Shown here: in pieces, positions 1 through 15,226 of the stretch
Numbering within the stretch: the stretch's first letter is position 1
How the letters are laid out: each line of letters begins with the position of its first letter
Source: Dermanyssus gallinae
Taxonomy: Eukaryota > Arthropoda > Arachnida > Mesostigmata > Dermanyssidae
NCBI GenBank assembly: GCA_003439945.1
Contig: QVRM01006092.1
Span: forward strand, 40,382 to 104,381
Reading direction: 5' to 3'
DNA: 64,000 nt
Made by a program: the position numbers and the translations under genes
Notes under the pieces: model-generated
What the model saw: only the letters and a program-made list of their open reading frames with translations
The model's database searches: none
What the model was told of the DNA's origin: nothing

Positions 1-753
1 ATACCGACGATGATAACACCGGATAGTTGTGGTCGCGGTTGTTTTCGCGGCGTTGTAAAACTAATAGCAACAGCGGCAGCAGCACCAGTTGCCCCGGTGC
101 GACAAGCCGGTTCCAGTGGCAAATGGCCTAGTGGTCTGACAGATGAACGCGAACTATTTGCTGCCCGCAGGAGACGTGTGGTGTCGGCGGCGACGGAAAA
201 GAAAGGAAAGAACGACTTGAAAACAATGCTGGAAAGAACAAACGAACCATGTCGATGTGAATTGCGACCACGGAAACGATAGTACTAATCATAGAAATGA
301 TAATGATGCTGATAATGATGATCATCATAATAATAATATGAATATTAATCATAATCATTATAATCTGGAGCCGGTTTACGGAAGGGTGCTTGTGGTAGAA
401 CTGCATTCAGTGGAGAGACAACAAAGATAACCAAGGCGACTGTACCATACGACTGTAATATATAGTTACCTACACGCGGAGAAACTTCACAAAGCCTAAA
501 GACATTACTACGCCGGTAAAGGCGGGCATATAGGGCGTGCGGAAATGCATACGTAAATGCAAATACGTGTGGTCGTGCGTATATGTTGATGTGTGTGTGT
601 GTAGGTTTATGCGTATGTATAAAATGTACATAAGAGGCCATCGTTTGATGGTAAATGCAAGACTAAAATAAAAACAGAAAAGCTTACAAAAATGTAGGCT
701 TTTTCGAAATGACCCAATACTGTGTTTCCTTTTATGTTCCCATAACTTTGTCT
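1..753. other. Stretch without a recognised gene
   Basis: I see no gene here. There is an AT-rich run of ATN triplets around 290-360 and short GT-rich runs near 590. The short open frames have no recognisable domain. Confidence 0.5.
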
Positions 754-785
754 ATATATATATATATATAAATTTTTTTTTGTGC

Positions 786-995
786 ACTGACATTTTTCTG
801 ATTATTCCTCTCTGGTTAAATTTGTCAACATATAGTGAATTTAGACTCGTTTAATTTTAGAATGTAAATCTTATTGATTTGTTTAAATTTTTTGAATATT
901 TCATAAATGTGCATTTAGAAATGATAACTGTGGTGCACTATGCTTTTCTGTGTTAATAAATTGTTTCGTTGTGATTTTTCCAGATGACGATGTTA
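786..995 (+). repeat. Left arm of a ~205-bp inverted repeat
   Basis: This segment is the reverse complement of 1982-2184 at roughly 85% identity by eye. It runs from the ACTGACATTTTTCT end to the inner AGATGACGATGTTAT end. A short (TA)n tract lies just outside it, as one does outside the partner arm. The pair may be the long terminal inverted repeats of a foldback or DNA element, or two oppositely inserted copies of one repeat. Confidence 0.75.
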
Positions 996-1199
996 TTTTT
1001 TTTGTGGAGGAGGTATTAAATGAAGTTACGCACTATTGCTACGAGTTTCTATCTCTAGCTGTGTGAGACTCGACCCCAACGGTTGGATGTTACTCCGTTG
1101 AGACCAACTAAACGCACCTCCCCTCTTAAGCTTTACTCTCTGATAGCCCAGATCTTCATAGAACAGTACTATGGACTATGAGGAGAAATGGCGAGCGCC

Positions 1200-1836
1200 C
1201 TTTCAGATCAATTGGCTAAGGTCGCCCAAAGGTTCCCGCACTTGCAAGCCCGTTTTGTTTGAGCTGCACTTCTCTACGATTGCTCTCGGGTTGAAGCAGC
1301 AGTTGTGACTCTCTTTCTTTGCACTTTTCTGTATCTCCTGGAGGACTTCTTTTGCCGTAGCTGCTTCCAGTTCCCAGGCCTCCCCACTGGAGAAGATGTA
1401 TTCTGTAAATTCTATTAGGCTGTCTCCTTCCCTGGTCCATTTCTCTCAGACGAGTCTGCTTGCCCTTAGCCGCGCAGCCTCCCAGGGCAAGCACTGTAGC
1501 AGCTGTGTGACTTAGAGTGCTCTCTTGGCAGAATACGCATATCGGCGACGAAGCCTTTCCAATTCGGTTGAAGCTTTCGTGTCCTGTGAGGATCTGTGTG
1601 GGGTGATACGTAATGTCTCCCCCTGGCCTCTCTATTCATGCCTTAATATCTGGCAGCAATACGCGCAGGGATCCTCCAGGACCCCCGGGGTGGATGGCGC
1701 CCCACTCCGCCTGCCATGTCTCAATTATGACGTTTCTCTCCATGTCTTTTTCCGTCTGCGTTGGAGCACCTAAGTCCCATATTCGCTTGCTTTCAAGTGC
1801 CTTGAGACCCCAGGGAATCAACCCTGCTAGCACCAT
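1200..1836 (-). mobile_element. R1-like LINE, C-terminal coding remnant
   Basis: The minus strand encodes the post-RT C-terminal region of an R1-clade non-LTR retrotransposon. A Trp-rich stretch (WQAEWGAI) is followed by LLPDIKA, a stop in the place of the expected Trp, then HPTQILTGHESF, RIGKASSPICVFC and a degraded zinc-finger region. This order (LTGHG, SPxCxxC) is typical of R1/TRAS-type LINEs. It is broken by at least one stop near 1636 and has no reverse transcriptase attached, so it is a dead 5'-truncated copy. It lies between the two arms of a large inverted repeat. Confidence 0.75.
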
Positions 1837-1901
1837 GACAGCATTCGTGGTAACTGTGACAATATTATGTATATAAAAAAAAAAATATATATATATATAT
1901 A

Positions 1902-1964
1902 GAAAATATTGTGATGATTTATTGATCTTTTACAATACGTTTGCACACTCGGCAGTGCTTGCCT
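1902..1964 (+). repeat. 63-bp dispersed unit between TA tracts, copy 1
   Basis: This unit closely matches 7126-7188 with only a handful of differences. In both places it follows a (TA)n tract directly and is followed by another TA tract, so the conserved core travels with microsatellite edges. Confidence 0.7.
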
Positions 1965-1981
1965 AATATATATATATATAT

Positions 1982-2184
1982 ATAACATCGTAATCTGGAA
2001 AAAAATCACAATGACACATTTATTTTCACAAAGAAACATAGTACATTACAGTGATCATTTATGAAATATTAAAAATTTTAAACAAAGCAATAAGATACAA
2101 ATTCTAAACTAAAATGAGTCTAAATTTACTATCTGTTAACAAATTTAACCAGAGAGGTAGACAATTCATTAGAAAAATGTCAGT
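1982..2184 (-). repeat. Right arm of the ~205-bp inverted repeat
   Basis: Reverse-complement partner of 786-995. It is followed after about 30 bp by a long (TA)n tract at 2216-2271. Confidence 0.75.
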
Positions 2185-2212
2185 ACAGAGAAAATGAAAG
2201 GAATTGCGTTGC

Positions 2213-2215
<3 letters not shown>

Positions 2216-2271
<56 letters not shown>
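2216..2271. repeat. (TA)n microsatellite
   Basis: An uninterrupted TA dinucleotide tract of about 55 bp just outside the large inverted repeat. Confidence 0.97.
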
Positions 2272-2272
<1 letters not shown>

Positions 2273-2279
2273 TGGTACT

Positions 2280-2955
2280 TTTGCTTCGAGCAGCCGTATT
2301 TCTACATACATCGGAAGTGGCTCGTTATTAGAATGTGATTTGTAAGCGTTGTAGTACTGTTGACGATGTTTTCTGACGGGTTGACAAGCAAAATATCACT
2401 CCGAAGGCGAGGTAAAAAGCATAATTTTGTTGCATTTGTGGTCGGCCCCTGGAGTCACTTTTTTTATTTAGCACAGCTGTCTCGCCGTATTAGCAGCTGT
2501 TAAAGCACGGAACGCGGACTCGGCGCAGCTTAACGAGCGGGCAGGCACAAAAAGCAGGTAAAGTGTGTGGACAAGGAGTGAAAGTAGATGGTGTTGTGTT
2601 GTTATTCAGACTCAATGAGAGCAATGGGTGGGAGACGCAAGGGAGAAAGAAAAGTCCGAAACTATATCCTAGAGTGAAAATCCAGGTGTGATAAAGGAAA
2701 AAACGAGGCACCTACTTTAGAAATTCTTCCAGCTACCCACGATCAGCCATTGCCCGGTGTACGTGCGACAGCCCGGTATCACGCCAGACCGAAAGAGAAA
2801 TGTTGTTTCTGCAGGACGATTTTTTTTCCCGATATCTGGTCCGCTATTTGGCACAGACCGTCGGCGCGGCGGAACCGACTACGCGAGGTGGACGGTAAGG
2901 TTATGAGAATCTGAGTATGGAGAATGAACTGACAAGTTATTGGACCGTAAATACA
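2280..2955. other. Stretch without a recognised gene
   Basis: I see no gene, RNA or named repeat here. Confidence 0.45.
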
Positions 2956-3011
2956 ACCCCCGTGGCAATATGTGTTTGGTTGTCAGTCCAAACACATATT
3001 GCCACGGGGGT
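2956..3011. repeat. Perfect 24-bp-arm hairpin
   Basis: Arms 2956-2979 and 2988-3011 are exact reverse complements around an 8-nt loop (TTGTCAGT). The left arm begins ACCCCCGTGGCAATATG. The stem could form in RNA or extrude in DNA. It lies just upstream of SINE-related fragments. Confidence 0.95.
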
Positions 3012-3084
3012 ACCACTGGTATCATACCCAGTAAAGAGCGCGGCCTTTACAACCGATCGGCAGCGGTGGAAAACAAATATTTTC

Positions 3085-3245
3085 GGGGCTGACTCTCATA
3101 AGCCAAGATTTAACGTCCATGGGGCTGCTTCATGATCGCATTGCTTCATAAATACAAGTGTGCAACGACGGTGATGCAATGCGAGAGAGAGGCAGTCCCC
3201 TGGACGCTAAATCTTGGCTGAGGGTCAGACCGAAAACTTTACTTT
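3085..3245. mobile_element. Two inverted fragments of the tRNA-SINE body
   Basis: A minus-oriented piece of the SINE 3' body (GCCAAGATTTAACGTCCA, about 3102-3120) faces a plus-oriented piece (GCTAAATCTTGGCTGAGGGTC, about 3206-3226, ending GAAAACTTTACTT). Both match the 3' half of the complete SINE at 4364-4547. They form a head-to-head broken pair with no tRNA-like head. Confidence 0.7.
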
Positions 3246-3249
3246 GCAC

Positions 3250-4345
3250 CACCGGCAGCGGTGTTTTGGCGGTAGCAGCCCGCCCGCAGCCGGAGCAGAC
3301 CGAAGCAGACGAAACCTCAGCATCGGAGCTCCAGATAGAAAGTTCGACAGATAAATTCGGGCGGCCTGCCGATCGAGGAACGAGCGCCCCGCCCCATACG
3401 TTGTTGATCGGTGACCCGTCTTATTACACTGTTGTTGATTTGTTCATCATCCAGTGTGAGCTTTGGCGTTTGGCGAAGAGAAGTATACGGTAGCACCGTC
3501 GTGCTGGGCTGGTGGTGCTCCATCTGTTGTTGTTGTTGTTGTTATTGCTGCTGATGATACAGTTGTTAGGTTGCCGCCGCCGCCGTCCTGTCACATCGGA
3601 GCAGAAGTCGGTCTGCTTTTGCTGCCGCTGTGAGTTGGGCCGTGCTGCTACTGTAATTGCTGCCGCTGCCGGCGAGACAACACCCAACACCCAAAAGCTA
3701 CAGCGCTGACGTCGTCTCGTCTTGACACCACCTCAACGAAGACCCCCCCGCGTATCTCGTTCTCGTGCCAACAAGTCGAAGAAGTTGCTGCCGGTTGCTC
3801 GACTCAATCACGCCACAAGTAAGAAAGAGTACGGTGCAGTGCAGGTCTCTGCGTGCATCCTTTTGATGATACACGTAGAAGGTAGATATATAGGTACATA
3901 GATAGATAGATAGGTATGTAGGGGTATGATGGGTGGACGGGCAATGCATGGGCCAGTTGTCTGTGCAGCCTGCCTGACAGTTAACCACCCAACCAACCAA
4001 CCACCCAGTCAGCCTGGCCCAATGCCTGGTGGCGAGAGCTCGTGGGTTGGTCACTATGCGGGTACCTAGGTATATAGTCGCATGTATAGTCGTTAGAAGC
4101 ACTAACTATAGCCTGGTCGAAATGGCCGAAACGAAACCGCGTGTTTCGTGTTTAGCGAGAGCGAATCTAGACATTTCTTTTGTACGACGATGAGAACTAC
4201 AATGATAGACGGGTCTTACAAGGCGTCGCCTGAGACGAGTGGATACAAGAAAACAGTCTGCGGCAGTAACAGAACAGTCAGCAGTAATTAGCTGCCATGC
4301 TAGATAGATAGATCGATCCCATAGTGTCTGAACTGCATATGCGAC
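3250..4345. other. Low-complexity stretch without a gene
   Basis: This holds (TTG)n at 3525-3545 and (ATAG)n near 3900. Open frames on both strands are compositional and none has a recognisable domain. Confidence 0.5.
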
Positions 4346-4348
4346 AAA

Positions 4349-4562
4349 TAGACCCTACCTTGGGTCGAGCCCGGTGGCGTAGTGGCTTAAGTCTGCGCCT
4401 TGCAACCGGAGGAGACACATAGGTGCGCGGGTTCGAGCCCCACCGTTGCACCACATTTGTATTTATGGGGGTCCGTCTATGAAGCAATGTGAAAAACAGT
4501 TCCGTGGACGTTAAATCTTGGCTGAGGGTCAGCCCGAAAACTTTACTTAGACCCTACCTTGG
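4349..4562 (+). mobile_element. Complete tRNA-derived SINE with 15-bp target duplication
   Basis: The element occupies 4364-4547 (184 bp) and is flanked by an exact 15-bp direct repeat, TAGACCCTACCTTGG, at 4349-4363 and 4548-4562. Its head resembles a tRNA: an A-box-like TGGCGTAGTGG and a B-box GGTTCGAGCCC about 50 bp downstream, which would act as an internal RNA polymerase III promoter. The non-tRNA body carries a GGGGGTCCGTCTATGAAGCA block and a GCTGAGGGTCAGCCCGAAAA block, ending in a short AT-rich tail. SINEs encode no protein and need a LINE's machinery. The exact duplication implies a fairly recent insertion. Other copies are at 23784-23965 and 48978-49089. Confidence 0.92.
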
Positions 4563-4866
4563 ACCACCTGGTCAATCATCATCTCAATGACAGCTGTGGC
4601 GGTGGCCGCTGCTGCTGCTGCTGATGCGACTACGGCTGTGTAAATAGAGGTCGGTGTTTGATGGTTTCACTTGTCGGAGTTTTTTTTCCTGTTTTGTCTG
4701 CTTTTTATTTATATGTCTATTATCTTGTGTCTGGCTGTCAGCCTGCTGCTGTGGCGGCGGTCGTGTCCGTGGTAACGTTTGGCGGTAAAGGCCGCTTTTT
4801 TATTGTGCAGGGTGGCATTTTAGGCCATAGACAAGAACGCGTGCTAGTGCTAACAAGTGATAGCTT

Positions 4867-4871
<5 letters not shown>

Positions 4872-4912
<41 letters not shown>
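4872..4912. repeat. (TA)n microsatellite
   Basis: Pure TA dinucleotide tract. Confidence 0.97.
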
Positions 4913-4915
<3 letters not shown>

Positions 4916-5093
4916 CAAACTATTTATCATGCCTATTTACTCAGATACTAACAGTTGCGTACTTGTCTATGCAACACAAAAGTGGCCAGGTGAAGTAATG
5001 AAGGACGACTGGATTTTTTGTGGGTTTGTGAGTCCTACACTACCGTGGCTTTAACAACGACGCCAGGCGTGCATCACGCATTTGACCAGTTAA

Positions 5094-5139
<46 letters not shown>

Positions 5140-5157
5140 TTAATAGTCATAGATGTA

Positions 5158-5219
5158 GTACAACCAATAGTGGTTATGTTTGCATTCGTAGCTGTAGTAG
5201 TCGTTCCAATGGGAATGGT

Positions 5220-5261
<42 letters not shown>

Positions 5262-5307
5262 CGGTAGTGGTTATTACGGATGCAAACATAACCACTATTG
5301 GTCGTAC
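5158..5307. repeat. 33-bp inverted repeat enclosing a (TA)n tract
   Basis: Arms 5158-5190 and 5275-5307 are reverse complements with about two mismatches; the inner 23 bp (5163-5185 against 5280-5302) are exact. The 84-bp spacer contains a (TA)n tract at 5222-5259. The layout resembles a small foldback element or an imperfect RNA hairpin with a large loop. No target duplication is clear. Confidence 0.85.
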
Positions 5308-5309
5308 GA

Positions 5310-5872
5310 ATATCTTCTATGATTACTTACTTATTATTATAATTATTATTATCAACGAGTCATTCTATGATTACTGGCGGTAACTGTGGCGCTTGCGGCG
5401 AGGCTGACGAAGTCGAGGGGCAACGCCTCTGAGTTGTGGACAGAAGAAGCCAGGGCCGCGTTGGCTAGCTAAACAAACCGGCCACTTTGGTCAGCGTCGC
5501 GTTGTAGAATGCGTACGGGGACAATTGTCGTCCCTCGTTCTGTTTCTTCTTCACACTGTTTCCTTCTTTACGATAGTTCTTCTTTACTATACTATATAGT
5601 AGTATATAGCGTAGTGGCGTATCATATCATTTGTAGCATTTGCTTGTGTCCGGGGTTGGTCCGCAATTAGTGTAGGAACTATACTGCAAGTACATTTAGC
5701 TGGGGTGCCTTTGATATGACGTACAACGCATGTATAACTGATTTATACATATACTTGTTGTAAGCAAATAGCATGACGTGGGACTGTGTGAATGATAATG
5801 GAAGCTACTAAGAGAGGACTGTTACACAGTTCGTATATGATCGATCCAAATGATCCCCTTCTCTCTCCCCCC

Positions 5873-5905
<33 letters not shown>

Positions 5906-6345
5906 TATGACATGCAATTGCATAGGTATATGGAACGGTGTCTCAAAACTGGATGTTGAACCAGTTCGCCAACGTACAGCACTGCCAGCATGTAAGCGAG
6001 CCAACCAGGATCGCCATTGCACGGCCCTCCTGCAGAAGATGCAAAAGACGGTTTGTTGCCGGATTGCGCTGCCCTACAAACGCAGACAGAGCCACATTCC
6101 AGAGAGGCATGTGCGCAGTGACAAACATGGCATTACGTCGCCGTCGTGGTGCACTTGTCGAGCAACTGAGCAATTTCAGCCACAGAGCCACGACGATTTC
6201 AACGACACATACAATACTAGAGGAGACGACGACGACGACGACTCAGAACTACCTTTGGGAGCGGAACTACCTAGCGGTTTAGGGGGTTCACGGAACGCAC
6301 GACTCGGAAGACAGCGTCTGAAACTCGCCCGCCTGCCTGCGTTTG
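5310..6345. other. Stretch without a recognised gene
   Basis: An open frame on the plus strand spans much of 5850-6536, but it reads through (CT)n and (TA)n microsatellites and shows no domain. I do not consider it a gene. Confidence 0.5.
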
Positions 6346-6347
6346 CC

Positions 6348-6349
<2 letters not shown>

Positions 6350-6401
<52 letters not shown>
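6350..6401. repeat. (TA)n microsatellite
   Basis: Pure TA tract of about 50 bp. Confidence 0.97.
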
Positions 6402-6403
<2 letters not shown>

Positions 6404-6958
6404 AAGGTACATACATTGGTATCACCCCGAGGCGGCGATTTGGCAGGACATTGTGGTCTTGCCCCAGGCCATTCAGGGCTGGCCTGTCATGAGACGTGTG
6501 TGTCGGAGACAACGGAGCCTAAACGTGGCCCGATGAACAACCGATCGGCCGGCCGCAACGGCGGTATAGTTATGTTTTCTTTCTGTGTAGCGTTGTCTTT
6601 GTTGGTGGCAGCGGCGACGACGGCGGCGGCAACCCCGTTCCTTGTCCCTGCTACGTATTGATTGTACACATTTCCTCTCATACGAATGGGCTTCGCGAGA
6701 CCCAATTTTTCGTTCGGTTGAAGTGGTGCTGAAGTTCGCTACGATACGATACGGCTGCTGTGATGTTGTGAACACCGTCCATTGATTGGCACGGCAGCAA
6801 GCTCGTGGCAGTGTAACGCAAAGCAAAGTTAGTCGTCAGCGCTGCAACGGTCCATCGATACCGAGAGGGCGATCACGGCAAAGCAGGCGGGCGCCGTTAG
6901 CCACTATTCAGCAGCAGCAGCAGGAGCAGCTGCTGTCGTGGTTGTAGTTGTAGTAGTT

Positions 6959-6997
6959 GTAGTAGGTTGAATCGTACTCTGCGATTCAACCTACTAC
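6959..6997. repeat. Perfect 16-bp-arm hairpin
   Basis: Arms 6959-6974 and 6982-6997 are exact reverse complements (GTAGTAGGTTGAATCG) around the 7-nt loop TACTCTG. It follows a GTA-rich stretch. Confidence 0.95.
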
Positions 6998-7086
6998 GTG
7001 CGCTCTGCATACTACTTAGATCTGTTTATGAAATCTATTGCGGGAATATCCTTCTCATAGGGGTGCGCATGAGATCGCACCCACAT

Positions 7087-7091
<5 letters not shown>

Positions 7092-7125
<34 letters not shown>
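7092..7125. repeat. (TA)n microsatellite
   Basis: TA tract that abuts the 63-bp dispersed unit at 7126. Confidence 0.95.
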
Positions 7126-7128
<3 letters not shown>

Positions 7129-7188
7129 AATATTGTGATGATTTATTAATCATTTACAATACGTTTGCACACTCGGCAGTGTTCGCCT
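7126..7188 (+). repeat. 63-bp dispersed unit between TA tracts, copy 2
   Basis: Second copy of the unit at 1902-1964. Differences cluster at ATTAATCATTT (against ATTGATCTTTT) and near the 3' end. It is again preceded by (TA)n and followed shortly by a long TA tract. Confidence 0.7.
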
Positions 7189-7200
7189 TATGTAGTTCTG

Positions 7201-7204
<4 letters not shown>

Positions 7205-7284
<80 letters not shown>
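7205..7284. repeat. (TA)n microsatellite with one interruption
   Basis: About 80 bp of TA repeat, interrupted once by TATGTA near 7243. Confidence 0.97.
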
Positions 7285-7287
<3 letters not shown>

Positions 7288-7619
7288 CCGGTGGCAGGCG
7301 AATACGTCTCTGTTACGGATTACGTTGCTGGTTTGACGTCACTTGACGCGGGGTAAAAATAGCATTTCGACAGCGGTAGGACGGCTACTATATTTTATCT
7401 AACGACGCACGCTGATACAGCGGTCGAACATGAGTAGCTGGACTTTTCTAGATCAGCAGGTTCGTTATCGATAAAGCACTGCTGCAGCCAACCAGCTAAT
7501 TTCGACTCCGACTTACAGATTTAGTGGGGCAGTACGTCTTGTACCACTTCTTGCATACTATAGTAGTAGTAGTAGTAGTAAGAAATTGCTTGTTGAAGTA
7601 GTATTAAAGAATTGTTCCA

Positions 7620-7750
7620 GCTCCTCGCCTCTTCCTGAGGCCACTTAGGTGAGAGGTTTTTAGTAAGTATTATGCCAACAACATCGGCATCGAGTCCCAC
7701 ACTACCCGCGTTGGGTGTGCGTAAAAGTATTTTTCCCTCTCACAAAAAAA
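7620..7750 (+). mobile_element. R1-like LINE 3'-end fragment
   Basis: The stretch CACACTACCCGC, then GGGTGTGCGTAAA and a TATTTTTC-type tail (about 7698-7733), matches the 3' end of the R1-like LINE at 31352-31415, where the same words frame a CCCGC/GCGGG stem. It is a 3' untranslated fragment with no coding sequence. Confidence 0.55.
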
Positions 7751-9470
7751 AGTAGTAAGAAATAATCCCCTTCTATCCCGACGTTAACCGTGCGCGACTC
7801 CCGTTGCCTTGCTCTTGATATCTGTTGGCTCCTGCGACTCATAGTCTGCGCGAGGTTCTATTTACGTCGCGCTTCGTGTCGTTGGTGCCCTCGCAGATTT
7901 TTGCTTCCCGAACTCGCCCATGAATGTGAAAGATGCACTTAGCAGGGGGATGTGGCCGGTCACCCTGTACACAATCTCGTCGAAATCTTAAAATACTCGA
8001 TTAGAGATTAGCAGCTGCAGTCCGTGGCGTAGGGGCAGGTGGGAGCTAAATAGAAATGCCAAGAGCCGATGGAGGGCAGATCCGGCCACAATTTGCCTAA
8101 ACTGCCTATTTTGAGTGTAATTACGTATTATGAAAACAAATCATTGCATGTTAAGCTTACCCGCCTGAAAGCCCGTTTACGTGACAAATGTCGAAATGCA
8201 TTTTAATGTTTACTTGACATGTCTCCGCCGATGTTTGTCTATCCGATACCTTTGCGGAGATTGCGGAACAGCGTAACAAACTCGCATTTCGTCAACTTAA
8301 ATTGTATGGATTGCAGGGACAACTATTTTTATCATGTCACTGCACTATTTGCATTCGTGGCGGATGGCCAAACGAGCCCATGAAAGTTTAACGCGTACAT
8401 AAATACATCGTATTTGATGGTTGGCAGTTCAACGACATATATCTACATAGTTACATTGCCCCCTTAGTCGTACTTTTCTTCTGAACACACCACGTGTCTT
8501 AAATGTTACTCACACCCGTTACGCTATCGCCTATTTTCAAGACATCTCCCAGATTGACCCGCAAAGCTATCAGTATAGTATATGCCGAAAAATGCATTTC
8601 ATTAACTTTAGTCCATTAATGATTTCGGCAATAGTAACAATGTAGCAGGTTGCTGAGCTTGCTCATTAAGGCTCAAATTCGCATTGTGACAGTGCACCTC
8701 TAAGGTCTAAAGAACCCGCAAGAATCGAAAAAAAACAAAGTACTGTATATTCCCTTGTGGTGGTCGAGGTAGCTATGCCAGTGGCGTGGAGATCAACCAA
8801 CCTATCTAGACGATGATATCGGTCGCGCCAAGATCAAATCTCTAATCCCGATTGGCTTCTCTTCGGAATGTCCGGCGCCATATTGCCGACGTTCAGACGT
8901 CCGCCGATAGTGGACATATCGACGTCTTACCAGTAGCTAACTGTCTGTTCGGGATGAAGCAAGATCTAGAACGGCTTGCCGCAATCATGGATGAAAAGGG
9001 TTTAAAGTTTAACTGGAGAAAGACTGTGGTTCGAAGGGGTTGCCACTTGGCCATAAATGCCTATGCTTCAGGTCCAGAAGGCAGAAATAAAGAGACGTTT
9101 GTGAAGAAATTCGCATACTCAGCTCATGGACAAGGGAAACAGAACAAGAAACAGTCTTTGGACTTAAACACAGGACAGAGACATGAGGATCACCATGGAG
9201 TGATGGAGGGATGTGACATAAATGGCGAGCCAGCGAAGTAAACAATAGACACTGACGACGGTATTTGCGGCCCACCGCTTTCACGCTGCATACTGTTCAG
9301 CGGAGAGGGCTTTCATAAACCACATGATGGATGGATGGATGTAGATGCATACGTTGTTCAAGCGTATGCTTGTTAGATATCACGCCGTTGTGTACCCGGT
9401 AGATCGAAAAAAAACGCTGTAGGTAAACTCGTTTGTGTAGTGCAAACACAATTTACCCAACACAGTCTTA
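7750..9470. other. Stretch without a convincing gene
   Basis: I see no supported gene. A plus frame at 8852-9241 contains a segment faintly like a reverse-transcriptase thumb (ERLAAIMDEKGLKFNWRKTVV), but the support is too weak for an element call. Confidence 0.4.

Positions 9471-9475
<5 letters not shown>

Positions 9476-9534
<59 letters not shown>
9476..9534. repeat. (TA)n microsatellite
   Basis: TA tract of about 58 bp, about 100 bp upstream of the first secernin coding exon. Confidence 0.97.
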
Positions 9535-9537
<3 letters not shown>

Positions 9538-9709
9538 AATTTGTTTTATTAGTTTAAACACGAATACAAGTATTGTGGTATTGGCGCATACACATATAGC
9601 TTGTCACAGCAGCATTCATGGTTGGTTGTTCTTTCAGGTTGTTGCTGCTGCTGCTGCTGCTGCTGCCACGAAGATCCAGGTCACCAAAGGCGTGCGAATA
9701 CCAAACAGC

Positions 9710-15226
<5,517 letters not shown>

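Noticed and set aside
5850..6536. 228-codon plus-strand frame
   Set aside because: It reads through (CT)n and two (TA)n tracts and has no domain; its length comes from repeats lacking stops.
8852..9241. Possible reverse-transcriptase thumb fragment
   Set aside because: Only a faint resemblance in one 20-residue stretch; no motif A, B or C nearby.
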